Positions 7,857 through 14,712 of a stretch of DNA of 16,260 bases are shown here, one piece after another. Position 1 is the first letter of the stretch. Each line of letters begins with the position of its first letter. Below the pieces are notes generated by a model, which worked only from the letters and a program-made list of their open reading frames with translations, searched no databases and was not told where the DNA came from. The position numbers and the translations under genes were made by a program. Source of the DNA: Opitutia bacterium UBA7441 (lineage in GTDB: Bacteria; Verrucomicrobiota; Verrucomicrobiia; Opitutales; Coraliomargaritaceae); NCBI GenBank assembly GCA_002480015.1, contig DLQD01000143.1, positions 1-16,260 of the forward strand, read 5' to 3'.

Positions 7857-7876
7857 AAAACGCAGGGGCTACTGCG
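7857..7876 (-). terminator. Weak hairpin plus T4 just after the Ala-rich gene stop
   Basis: CGCAG (7861-7865) pairs with CTGCG (7872-7876) across a six-base loop. On the minus strand four T residues follow (7857-7860). It lies 5 bases after the stop codon and may be a minor terminator ahead of the stronger one at 7735-7782. The stem is only 5 bp. Confidence 0.25.
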
Positions 7877-7881
7877 GTGGA

Positions 7882-8955
7882 TTATCCCCCGTCTTCGGGG
7901 CTGACGACCCTTAGATCGGTATCCTCGGGCGAGATAACGGGGGGAGGGAGTGAGATTTCGCTTCCACCATCTGCAGTTCCGCCAGTGGCTTCGGTGAGAC
8001 CAGCCCCAGAACCTGTATTGGAGGCTGCCGAGATGGCAGAAACGTCGGAGCCAGTTGCCACGGCGGCACTGATCGCTCCTTCGGCGGAACCAGCGGCGGC
8101 GGCTGAGGCGGCGGTATCAGGATCCGTGCCTGTAGCCACGGCGGCACTGACAGCCCCTTTGGTCGAACCCTTTGCAGCGGCTGTAGCGGCCGCGGCAGGG
8201 TCGGTGCCTGCGGCGACCGCTGCAGTGACGGCTCCTTCAGAGGCGCCTGAGCCTGCGGCTGTCGCGATTTGATTGTTATCGAGACCGTTATATACGGCTG
8301 TTTGTGCGGCTCCGAAAACAAATCCTTCAATGGCAGCTTCTACCAAATCCGTGCCGCCGCTACTCGATGAACTAGCCGCAGTGGCTGCAGCCGCTTCGCG
8401 GACGATCCCACTCGTCTCATCAATGTCTAGATCGATGCTGACAGCGTATTTGACAATGGCGACACCTCCTGCGGATGAGGCTGCCGAGACGATGGAGGAG
8501 TCGAGCTTGAACTCAGTAATGGCTGCTGTTGTGCCGGTTATGAAGCCGCTAACGGTCGCAATAGCCGACTCCTTGGGAGTCGTGGCTTTAATCGTTTCTG
8601 AAAATATAGCCGTGGCAACTTGGCCCACGATCTCAGCCACGCCTGCTTCCGTATTATCGACTACTTGGGCATATTGGGCCGCGGCCCTGCCGAGTGTGAA
8701 TGAAATGTCTGTGCTGCCGACGCGCCCCAAGATTTCAATTACTGCGGCTGAGATGGCTCCGGAATCGCTGGGACTCACCCCCTTGAGCCGAAAGTAACTA
8801 ATGACAGCTTCAGTATCGCCTTCGGCTATCGCCTCAATTAGGGAGGCTTCGCTCATTGGCTCTTCTAAGGTTGGAGTAGTTTCCTGGGCATTGAGAACAG
8901 GAATTAGCAGTAGACTGATGACACCTGCTAAGAGAGTGATGGTAATTTTTCTCAT
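7882..8955 (-). CDS. Exported Ala/Gly-rich tandem-repeat protein of unknown function
   Basis: The product has 357 residues. The N-terminus is a typical Sec signal peptide: a basic MRK, a hydrophobic core at residues 4-20 and a likely cleavage near LNAQ-E (about residue 24). This predicts a periplasmic, outer-membrane or secreted protein. The mature part is helix-prone, strongly Ala/Gly/Ser/Thr-rich and acidic, with no Cys. Repeats of about 26 residues are clearest at 237-262, 263-288 and 289-314 (pattern G-x2-x-GA-x-x-AAVA-x-G-x-D). Degenerate copies are visible at 211-236 and 137-161, sharing G-F-x2-G and L-D positions. The tail is Pro-rich, with SPED twice (342-345, 352-355). I recognise no family and no catalytic motif. 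It is divergent from hisA, with a 114-base intergenic region, and is followed by a strong terminator, so it is probably monocistronic. The signal peptide and matching terminator support the minus strand over the open antisense frame. Confidence 0.8.
   Translation of the reverse strand: MRKITITLLAGVISLLLIPVLNAQETTPTLEEPMSEASLIEAIAEGDTEAVISYFRLKGVSPSDSGAISAAVIEILGRVGSTDISFTLGRAAAQYAQVVDNTEAGVAEIVGQVATAIFSETIKATTPKESAIATVSGFITGTTAAITEFKLDSSIVSAASSAGGVAIVKYAVSIDLDIDETSGIVREAAAATAASSSSSGGTDLVEAAIEGFVFGAAQTAVYNGLDNNQIATAAGSGASEGAVTAAVAAGTDPAAAATAAAKGSTKGAVSAAVATGTDPDTAASAAAAGSAEGAISAAVATGSDVSAISAASNTGSGAGLTEATGGTADGGSEISLPPPVISPEDTDLRVVSPEDGG
8014..8247 (-). repeat. Three tandem 78-bp coding repeats
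   Basis: The units encode residues 237-314 of the exported Ala-rich protein. As DNA, a 16-base identical segment (GCCACGGCGGCACTGA on the plus strand) occurs at 8057-8072 and 8135-8150, exactly 78 bases apart. A diverged third copy lies 78 bases further on, near 8213-8228. The unit length is a whole number of codons, so copy-number change would keep the frame. Confidence 0.8.
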
Positions 8956-8974
8956 GATGTATTATTTGACTGTT

Positions 8975-8988
8975 GTCATCTAGATGAC
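8975..8988. promoter_or_regulatory. Perfect 14-base palindrome, candidate operator
   Basis: GTCATCTAGATGAC is its own reverse complement. It lies in the 114-base gap between the divergent repeat-protein gene (starts 8955) and hisA (starts 9070), 20 bases upstream of the former. Its position and symmetry suggest a dimeric regulator site. No regulator is encoded in the window and I find no clear -35/-10 pair to anchor it. Confidence 0.4.
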
Positions 8989-9056
8989 TCCGAGCTTTGC
9001 TGGCAAGGCTATTCTTATGGAGCCCATGTTAAATTTATTTGAAGATTCTACCAGTC

Positions 9057-9063
9057 GAGGTGA
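9057..9063 (+). promoter_or_regulatory. Ribosome binding site of hisA
   Basis: GAGGTGA lies 6 bases before the GTG at 9070 and supports that non-ATG start. It stands out because most other genes in the window have no recognisable Shine-Dalgarno sequence. Confidence 0.7.
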
Positions 9064-9069
9064 TTTAAG

Positions 9070-9837
9070 GTGACGCGTTTTCGCCCTTGTATTGATTTGC
9101 ATGCTGGCCGAGTGAAACAGATCGTAGGGGGAACGCTCTCTCCGGACGAAAAAGGCTTGCGTACCAACTTTTCCAGCCACCACCCGGCTACATATTATGC
9201 CGAAATGTATCGCAAGGATGCGCTCACAGGCGGACATGTCATTAAATTGGGTCCTGGTAATGATGATGCGGCTCTTGAGGCTTTGGCCTGTTATCCGGGA
9301 GGCTTACAAATCGGTGGGGGCATTCATGCAGAAAACGCAGAGCTGTGGTTGCAGACAGGTGCAAGCCATGTGATCGTAACGTCATGGTTGTTTGATTCGG
9401 CGGGCCATTTTCTTTCTGAGCGCCTGGATCAAATCATTGCCGAAGTGGGTAAGGAGCGTCTAGTAATCGATCTGAGTTGTCGGGCTTCGGAGAATGGCTG
9501 GTTAGTGGCTATGGACCGGTGGCAGGCCGTGACTGATTTGGCCATCGATGCTGCCACCATCAAAGAGCTGAGCGGTTATTGTGCCGAATTTCTCGTTCAT
9601 GCGGCCGACGTCGAAGGAAAGTGTAGTGGGATTGATACGTCTTTGGTCAAATGCCTCGGCTCTACAAGCCCGATTCCGGTAACTTATGCGGGTGGGGCCA
9701 ATTGCTATGATGATTTGGCCTTGGTGGATCAGCTGAGTGGGGGTAGGGTTGATTTGACGATCGGCAGTGCACTAGACTTATTTGGGGGAACGCAAGTGCG
9801 CTACCGCGATTGCCTCAAATGGAACCAAGGCTTGTAA
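9070..9837 (+). CDS. hisA: ProFAR isomerase, eukaryotic-type HisA
   Basis: The product has 255 residues. It is a TIM-barrel isomerase that converts ProFAR to PRFAR in histidine biosynthesis (EC 5.3.1.16), in the cytoplasm. The sequence closely follows the yeast His6/plant form rather than ordinary bacterial HisA. Matching segments include CIDLH with catalytic D9, VKQIVGGTL, HVIKLGPGNDDAA, LQIGGGI, VIVTSWLF, VIDLSCR with D134, VAMDRWQ, HAADVEG, YAGGA, and VDLTIGSALDLFGG. D9 and D134 align with the general acid/base pair. The length fits the family. The GTG start is supported by GAGGTGA six bases upstream. No other his gene lies in the window, so this copy stands outside a his operon, between an exported protein gene (divergent) and an AI-2E-family gene. 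The role is well supported; whether the genome also has a bacterial-type hisA cannot be seen. Confidence 0.93.
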   Translation: MTRFRPCIDLHAGRVKQIVGGTLSPDEKGLRTNFSSHHPATYYAEMYRKDALTGGHVIKLGPGNDDAALEALACYPGGLQIGGGIHAENAELWLQTGASHVIVTSWLFDSAGHFLSERLDQIIAEVGKERLVIDLSCRASENGWLVAMDRWQAVTDLAIDAATIKELSGYCAEFLVHAADVEGKCSGIDTSLVKCLGSTSPIPVTYAGGANCYDDLALVDQLSGGRVDLTIGSALDLFGGTQVRYRDCLKWNQGL

Positions 9838-9919
9838 AAGTATAGCGTTCGTGCACAGCGTGAATTTCTAGGTTAAAACTCGTTCGACATAACGTGTCCA
9901 TGGGGCACTCTTCAAAACT

Positions 9920-10981
9920 ATGAAAATACAACGTGTTGCCATGGGCATGGTCATCGTCTCTCTGACTTTTTACTTACTCTACGTAGGGCAAGCTCTCCTG
10001 TTACCCTTGGTTATTGCCGGGGCGGTCGCCTATCTTATCAGTATTCTTGCGCATGCCATCCGCTCCTTTAGTTTGCGAGACCTTAGTGTACCCGCACCAT
10101 TGGCCATGCTTTTGGCATTTGTTATTATTGGACTTTCTTTATCTTATCTTATCCAACTGATTACTGCGAATATCAAGAATGTGGTGGATGTGGCTCCTAC
10201 GTATCAGCAAAATCTTGAAGCTCTTATTTTTAAGGGTTACGGCCTCTTTGGCGTGGAAGAAGTGCCCAACATCCGCGAGATTCTTGATCGGTTGGACTTT
10301 GGCGCCTACTTGCAAAGCTTTGGCGCAACTGTCCGCTCACTCGTGAGTAGTACAGGTATTATTATTGTTTATTTGATCTTTCTGCTTTTGGAACAGCGAA
10401 CCTTTGGAAATAAGATACGTGCTATTATCCGCGACCCGAAGCGCCAGGAGGATGCCTTCGAACTCATTGATAAAATGCGCTCGGACATCCGCTCCTATGT
10501 AGGCATTAAAGTGCTGACCAGCACCGCAACAGGCTTGATCAGCTATGTGGTCCTGAAAACAGTGGGCGTTGATTTCGCCAGCTTTTGGGCGGTTCTGATT
10601 TTCTTACTCAACTTTATCCCCACGATCGGATCGATCATCGCCACCGCCTTCCCCTCCGCGCTCACCCTAGTGCAGTTTGATACAATCGGCCCCTTCATCG
10701 TCACCGTCTCCGTGCTCACTGCGGTGCAGTTTAGTGTCGGCAGTCTGGTTGAGCCGAAGCTGATGGGCAATCGACTCAACTTAAGTCCTATCGTCATCCT
10801 GCTCTCCCTCGGCCTATGGGGCTCTATTTGGGGCATCCCTGGCATGTTTCTCTGTGTGCCGATCACTGTAATCATAATGATAATTTGCTCCTATTTTCCC
10901 TCGGCCCGCCCCGTGGCGATCCTCTTGTCGGGCAACGGCACAGTCGTCAGTAGCTTGAGAAAAGAAACTGGGGGCGAGTAG
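9920..10981 (+). CDS. AI-2E family (PerM-like) membrane transporter
   Basis: The product has 353 residues and about seven to eight hydrophobic spans: two or three at the N-terminus, a soluble loop at about residues 85-135, and a C-terminal membrane cluster. The conserved C-terminal block is present: EPKLMGNRLNLSPIVILLSL, then GSIWGIPGMFLCVPI. Members of this family have been linked to autoinducer-2 export (TqsA), Na+/H+ antiport and general permease functions, so the substrate here is open. The start is the ATG at 9920, 82 bases after hisA, with no clear ribosome binding site. Codon use changes inside the gene: the first half is A/T-mixed at third positions, while the part after about 10600 is rich in C-ending codons, like the pyruvate carboxylase gene that follows 89 bases downstream. 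Confidence 0.9.
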   Translation: MKIQRVAMGMVIVSLTFYLLYVGQALLLPLVIAGAVAYLISILAHAIRSFSLRDLSVPAPLAMLLAFVIIGLSLSYLIQLITANIKNVVDVAPTYQQNLEALIFKGYGLFGVEEVPNIREILDRLDFGAYLQSFGATVRSLVSSTGIIIVYLIFLLLEQRTFGNKIRAIIRDPKRQEDAFELIDKMRSDIRSYVGIKVLTSTATGLISYVVLKTVGVDFASFWAVLIFLLNFIPTIGSIIATAFPSALTLVQFDTIGPFIVTVSVLTAVQFSVGSLVEPKLMGNRLNLSPIVILLSLGLWGSIWGIPGMFLCVPITVIIMIICSYFPSARPVAILLSGNGTVVSSLRKETGGE

Positions 10982-11006
10982 GCAGCTTTTCCCGTATGAA
11001 CTCCTG

Positions 11007-11035
11007 TTGACAGTCGCAGTTGTAGGGATTTCTCT
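11007..11035 (+). promoter_or_regulatory. Possible promoter upstream of pyruvate carboxylase
   Basis: A perfect TTGACA lies at 11007-11012 in the gap between the AI-2E gene and pyc. At 17 bases spacing the -10 region is poor (TTCTCT, 11030-11035). TGTAG (11022-11026, preceded by T) and CTACA (11034-11038) could also form a small stem here. The -35 element is convincing and the -10 element is not. Confidence 0.3.
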
Positions 11036-11050
11036 ACACGCCCTTTAAAC

Positions 11051-11074
11051 ATGACCTCAACTACCTATCTATGA
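11051..11074 (+). other. Seven-codon upstream ORF overlapping the pyc start
   Basis: ATG at 11051 encodes MTSTTYL and ends at TGA 11072-11074. That stop overlaps the pyc ATG at 11071 in an ATGA arrangement. Pyc itself has no Shine-Dalgarno sequence, so translational coupling from this mini-ORF is possible. A chance occurrence cannot be excluded. Confidence 0.25.
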
Positions 11075-14000
11075 AGAAGCTCCTAGCCGCCAATCGAAGC
11101 GAGATCGCTGTCCGTATTTTTCGCAGTGCCACTGAGCTCGGTTACCGCACCGTCGCTGTTTATGCCAATGAGGATCGCTTTGGTGTGCACCGTTTCAAGG
11201 CCGACGAAGCCTACCTGGTCGGCCAAGGCAAAGGCCCTGTCGCCGCCTATCTCGACATCGCGGGTATTATCGACCTTGCGAAGAAGAAGGGCGTCGACCT
11301 GATCCACCCCGGCTACGGCTTTCTTTCCGAAAATGCCGGTTTCGCCCGCGCCTGCGAGGAAAACGGTCTCACTTTTGTCGGCCCCAGCGCCGAACTCCTC
11401 GGCCGGATGGGTGATAAGATCGAAGCCCGCAAAATTGCCGATCAGGCCAAAGTCCCTACCCTTCCGGGTACCCAAGACCCCATAGCGGATCCTAAGGAGG
11501 CCGCCAAGATCGCCAAAAAAATCGGCTTTCCGCTCATCATCAAGGCTGCCTTCGGGGGCGGCGGCCGCGGCATGCGGGTGGTTAAAGACCCTAAAGATCT
11601 CATTCCGCTTCTTGAAGAGGCTCAGGGCGAAGCAGAGCGTGCGTTTGGCAACGCCGCTGTTTTCCTGGAGCGTTATATCGGCCGTGCCAAGCACATCGAG
11701 GTGCAGATTCTCGGCGATAAGCAGGGCAACGTGGTTCACCTCCATGAGCGTGACTGCTCCGTGCAGCGCCGCCATCAGAAGGTGATTGAAATCGCCCCTT
11801 CCGTCGGGTTGCCCGAAAAAGTTCGCGCCGAACTCTGCGAGGCTGCCGTCAAGATCGCCAAATCAATCGCTTACTACAGCGCCGGCACGGTTGAGTTTCT
11901 CCTCGATCTGGACACGCACGAGTGGTTCTTCATCGAAATGAACCCGCGCATCCAGGTCGAGCACACCGTGACCGAGGTCATCACTGGGATCGACATCGTG
12001 CGCAGTCAGTGCCTCATCGCTCAAGGGCACAGCCTCTTTAGCGACGAAGTCGGCATCCCCCCGCAGGCCGAGATCCCGCGCAATGGTTACGCCATCCAAG
12101 CCCGTATCACGACTGAAGACCCGGAGAAGAACTTCGCGCCGGACTACGGCAAGATCGTAAATTACCGTAGCGCCGCGGGCCTCGGTATCCGCCTAGACGG
12201 TGCGATGGGCGACACCGGCGCGGTTATCACACCGTTTTACGATTCGCTCCTCGTTAAATTGACCGCCTCGGCTCGTAGCTTCGAGCTCGCCATCCAGCGG
12301 ATGGACCGGGCCCTGCGCGAGTTTCGCATCCGCGGCGTCAAGACGAACATCCCTTTCATCGAAAACGTTATCCACCATGACAGCTTTCTCTCTGGCGAGG
12401 CCATCACGACGCTTATCGATACCACGCCTGCACTCTTTAATTTCAAGCGTCGCCGCGACCGTGCCACCAAGCTGCTCAAGCTTCTGGGCGAGACGATTGT
12501 CAACGGCAACGACCAGGTCGCCGGCCGCCCTGTGCCGCTGATGGACCTCCCTGTTATCCGGCCGGACTACGATCCCAAGTCGCCCAAGCCCGAAGGCACC
12601 AAGGACTACCTTACCAAGCACGGCCCTGAAAAATTCGCCGAGTGGACGCGTACACAAAAGCGTCTTCTTATTACGGATACCACGATGCGCGACGCGCACC
12701 AGTCCTTGCTCGCCGCCCGCATGCGCAGCTACGACCAGCTCGAAGTGGCCGACGCTATTGCGCAGCATGGTCACATGCTTTACAGCTTGGAGTGCTGGGG
12801 TGGTGCCACCTTCGACACCTCCATGCGTTTCCTTCATGAGAATCCGTTCAAGCGCCTGAAGCGCCTGCGTGAGCGCATTCCCAATATCTGCTTCCAGATG
12901 CTCCTCCGGGGGGCTAACGGCGTCGGTTACTCGAACTATCCGGACAATGTTATCCGTGGCTTCATCAAGCATTCCGCCGAGTGCGGTATGGACATCTTCC
13001 GTGTCTTCGACTCGCTCAACTACTTGCCAAACCTTAAGGTTGCCATGGAGTCCATCCGCAAAGATACTCAGTCCGTTTGCGAGGCTACCATCTGCTACAC
13101 TGGCGACATTCTCGATCCGAAGCGCGATAAGTATACCCTCGAATACTATGTCGATATGGCTAGGGAGCTCGAGAAAATGGGTGCCCACATCCTCGCGCTC
13201 AAGGACATGTCAGGCCTCTGCTATCCGAACGCTGCTTACAAGTTGATCAAAGCGCTCCGTAATGAGATCGGCATCCCCGTGCATTTCCACACTCACGACT
13301 CCAGCGGCATCGCTGGCGCCTCGATCGTTAAAGCTGCCGAGGCCGGCGTCGATGTGGTCGACCTCTCTATCGCGTCCCTCTCTGGGCTTACCGCACAGCC
13401 CAACCTTAATTCCATCATCCACGCCATGCGCGGGGATAAGCGCGACACCAAGCTTGACCAGAAATTTTTTGACGACCTCTCCATCTACTGGGAAGCCGTC
13501 CGCCAATACTACGAGCCCTTCGATACGAGTCCCAAGTTCGGCTCCGCCGAGGTTTACCGCCACGAAATGCCCGGCGGGCAATACACTAACCTCCGCGAGC
13601 AAGCCCGCGCCCTCGGCCTCGGTGCCCGCTGGCCGGAAGTCGTTCGCTACTATCACGAGGTCAACGCCGTGCTCGGCGATATCGTCAAGGTCACCCCGTC
13701 TTCCAAGGTAGTCGGCGACCTCGCCATCTTCCTTCTGACCAAGGGCGTCGAGCCCAAGGATATGGTTAATCTCGACCCCGGCACCGCTTTCCCCGAGTCC
13801 GTCGTCGATATGCTTTCCGGTGGCCTCGGCCAACCCAAGGGCGGCTGGCCAAAGGCCGTCCAAAAGGTCGTGCTCGGCGATCGTAAACCCTACAAAGGCC
13901 GCCCCGGTGCCCGCGCCGAGAAGGTCGACCTCGACGCCACGCGCGAAGAAATCAAAGCCATCACACGCCGTAGTGAGTGTAGCGACGACGACCTCTACGC

Positions 14001-14511
14001 CTATCTCATGTATCCACAGGTCTACAAAGATCTGGTCAAATTCATTGACGAGTTCGGCCATGCGCGCGTGCTGCCGACCCCAGCTTTCTTCTATGGTCTC
14101 ATGCCTGGCGAAGAAATCTCTGTCGAGATCGAAGAGGGCAAGATTCTTATTATTAAACTGATCTACGCCGGCGAGCACAACGCCGACGGCGAGCGCACAC
14201 TCACTTTTGAGCTTAACGGCCGCGCCCGCGAGTGCGTTATCCTGGACAAATCAGTCAAGACGGAGTCCAAACGCCGGATCAAGGCCGACTCTGCCGACAA
14301 GATGCAAATCGGCGCCCCCATCCCTGCGATGGTCAGTGCCGTCACGGCGACCGTCGGTCACAAGGTGAAGAAGGGCGAAAAGCTCGTCATCTTGGAGGCG
14401 ATGAAGATGCAGACGACCGTCTACGCCCTCACTGACGGCATCATCGACCAAGTCGAAGTCCAGGCCGGTGACCAGGTCGAGAGTAAGGATCTGTTGGTCA
14501 AGCTGCGGTAG
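11071..14511 (+). CDS. pyc: Pyruvate carboxylase, single-chain biotin enzyme
   Basis: The product has 1146 residues, the usual length for the alpha4-type enzyme. It carboxylates pyruvate to oxaloacetate with ATP and bicarbonate (anaplerosis and gluconeogenesis), in the cytoplasm, as a tetramer. The order is complete. The biotin carboxylase domain (about 1-455) has the glycine-rich ATP loop FGGGGRGMRVV, the motif HLHERDCSVQRRHQK and EMNPRIQVEHTVTE. The carboxyltransferase domain (about 528-800) has TDTTMRDAHQS with metal ligand D536, ALKDMSG with K711 (the lysine carboxylated in homologues), and HFHTHD with H740 and H742. The PYC/OADA domain covers about 820-1040. The C-terminal biotinyl domain has EAMKMQ, with biotinylated K1112. 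The start is the ATG at 11071, overlapped by a seven-codon upstream ORF. Codon use is strongly biased to C/G third bases, more than in its neighbours, suggesting high expression. That bias also produces long open antisense frames. Confidence 0.97.
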   Translation: MKKLLAANRSEIAVRIFRSATELGYRTVAVYANEDRFGVHRFKADEAYLVGQGKGPVAAYLDIAGIIDLAKKKGVDLIHPGYGFLSENAGFARACEENGLTFVGPSAELLGRMGDKIEARKIADQAKVPTLPGTQDPIADPKEAAKIAKKIGFPLIIKAAFGGGGRGMRVVKDPKDLIPLLEEAQGEAERAFGNAAVFLERYIGRAKHIEVQILGDKQGNVVHLHERDCSVQRRHQKVIEIAPSVGLPEKVRAELCEAAVKIAKSIAYYSAGTVEFLLDLDTHEWFFIEMNPRIQVEHTVTEVITGIDIVRSQCLIAQGHSLFSDEVGIPPQAEIPRNGYAIQARITTEDPEKNFAPDYGKIVNYRSAAGLGIRLDGAMGDTGAVITPFYDSLLVKLTASARSFELAIQRMDRALREFRIRGVKTNIPFIENVIHHDSFLSGEAITTLIDTTPALFNFKRRRDRATKLLKLLGETIVNGNDQVAGRPVPLMDLPVIRPDYDPKSPKPEGTKDYLTKHGPEKFAEWTRTQKRLLITDTTMRDAHQSLLAARMRSYDQLEVADAIAQHGHMLYSLECWGGATFDTSMRFLHENPFKRLKRLRERIPNICFQMLLRGANGVGYSNYPDNVIRGFIKHSAECGMDIFRVFDSLNYLPNLKVAMESIRKDTQSVCEATICYTGDILDPKRDKYTLEYYVDMARELEKMGAHILALKDMSGLCYPNAAYKLIKALRNEIGIPVHFHTHDSSGIAGASIVKAAEAGVDVVDLSIASLSGLTAQPNLNSIIHAMRGDKRDTKLDQKFFDDLSIYWEAVRQYYEPFDTSPKFGSAEVYRHEMPGGQYTNLREQARALGLGARWPEVVRYYHEVNAVLGDIVKVTPSSKVVGDLAIFLLTKGVEPKDMVNLDPGTAFPESVVDMLSGGLGQPKGGWPKAVQKVVLGDRKPYKGRPGARAEKVDLDATREEIKAITRRSECSDDDLYAYLMYPQVYKDLVKFIDEFGHARVLPTPAFFYGLMPGEEISVEIEEGKILIIKLIYAGEHNADGERTLTFELNGRARECVILDKSVKTESKRRIKADSADKMQIGAPIPAMVSAVTATVGHKVKKGEKLVILEAMKMQTTVYALTDGIIDQVEVQAGDQVESKDLLVKLR

Positions 14512-14712
14512 TGGAATGTGAGGGCTTTCTTTTTAAAGCCTGCCGCCGTTCTAGCCTATGCTTTGGCATCCCTACGATTTCCTATCGCATCCAATTCTCG
14601 AAGGACAGCGGATGGTTGGGTCGTGGGGTGAGTCTATCGCCCCACCGTATCGTGGACGCTTCGGTTCTGGGGTTGGAGAGTAGAACGTATCCGACTACGA
14701 ACTTGAACCGCA
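14512..14712. other. Convergent intergenic region, 201 bases
   Basis: This is the largest gene-free stretch, between the converging pyc and cytochrome genes. Apart from the hairpin at 14522-14541 it holds a GC-rich stem, GTGGGG (14623-14628) with CCCCAC (14640-14645), separated by an 11-base loop and lacking a T-run on either strand. I see no ORF of substance, tRNA or repeat. The two stems may together act as bidirectional 3' ends. Confidence 0.5.
14522..14541 (+). terminator. Terminator-like hairpin after pyc
   Basis: GGGCTTT (14522-14528) pairs with AAAGCCT (14535-14541, one G-T pair) around a CTTTTT loop, 11 bases after the pyc stop. No T-run follows, so it may be an RNA 3'-end stabiliser rather than a strict intrinsic terminator. 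Confidence 0.3.

Noticed and set aside
7853..8797. Plus-strand open frames (7853-8272 and 8273-8797) across the Ala-rich gene
   Set aside because: The composition simply mirrors the repeats of the minus-strand gene. The minus strand has a signal peptide and a properly placed terminator, and the plus frames have neither.
12193..14178. Two long antisense reading frames (about 331 and 322 codons) opposite pyc, plus a 230-codon one at 11083-11775
   Set aside because: All share one antisense register whose codons exactly oppose pyc codons. The strong C/G third-base bias of pyc removes stop codons there. They show no domain, and pyc itself is a full-length, unmistakable gene.
14535..14545. 11-base match (AAAGCCTGCCG) shared by the hairpin at 1234-1244 and the one after pyc
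   Set aside because: In 16 kb, dozens of 11-base matches are expected by chance, and the surrounding sequences do not match.
14623..14645. GC-rich stem in the convergent gap as a cytochrome-gene terminator
   Set aside because: There is no T-run on the minus strand and the stem is only six pairs. It is noted within the gap but not called as a terminator.
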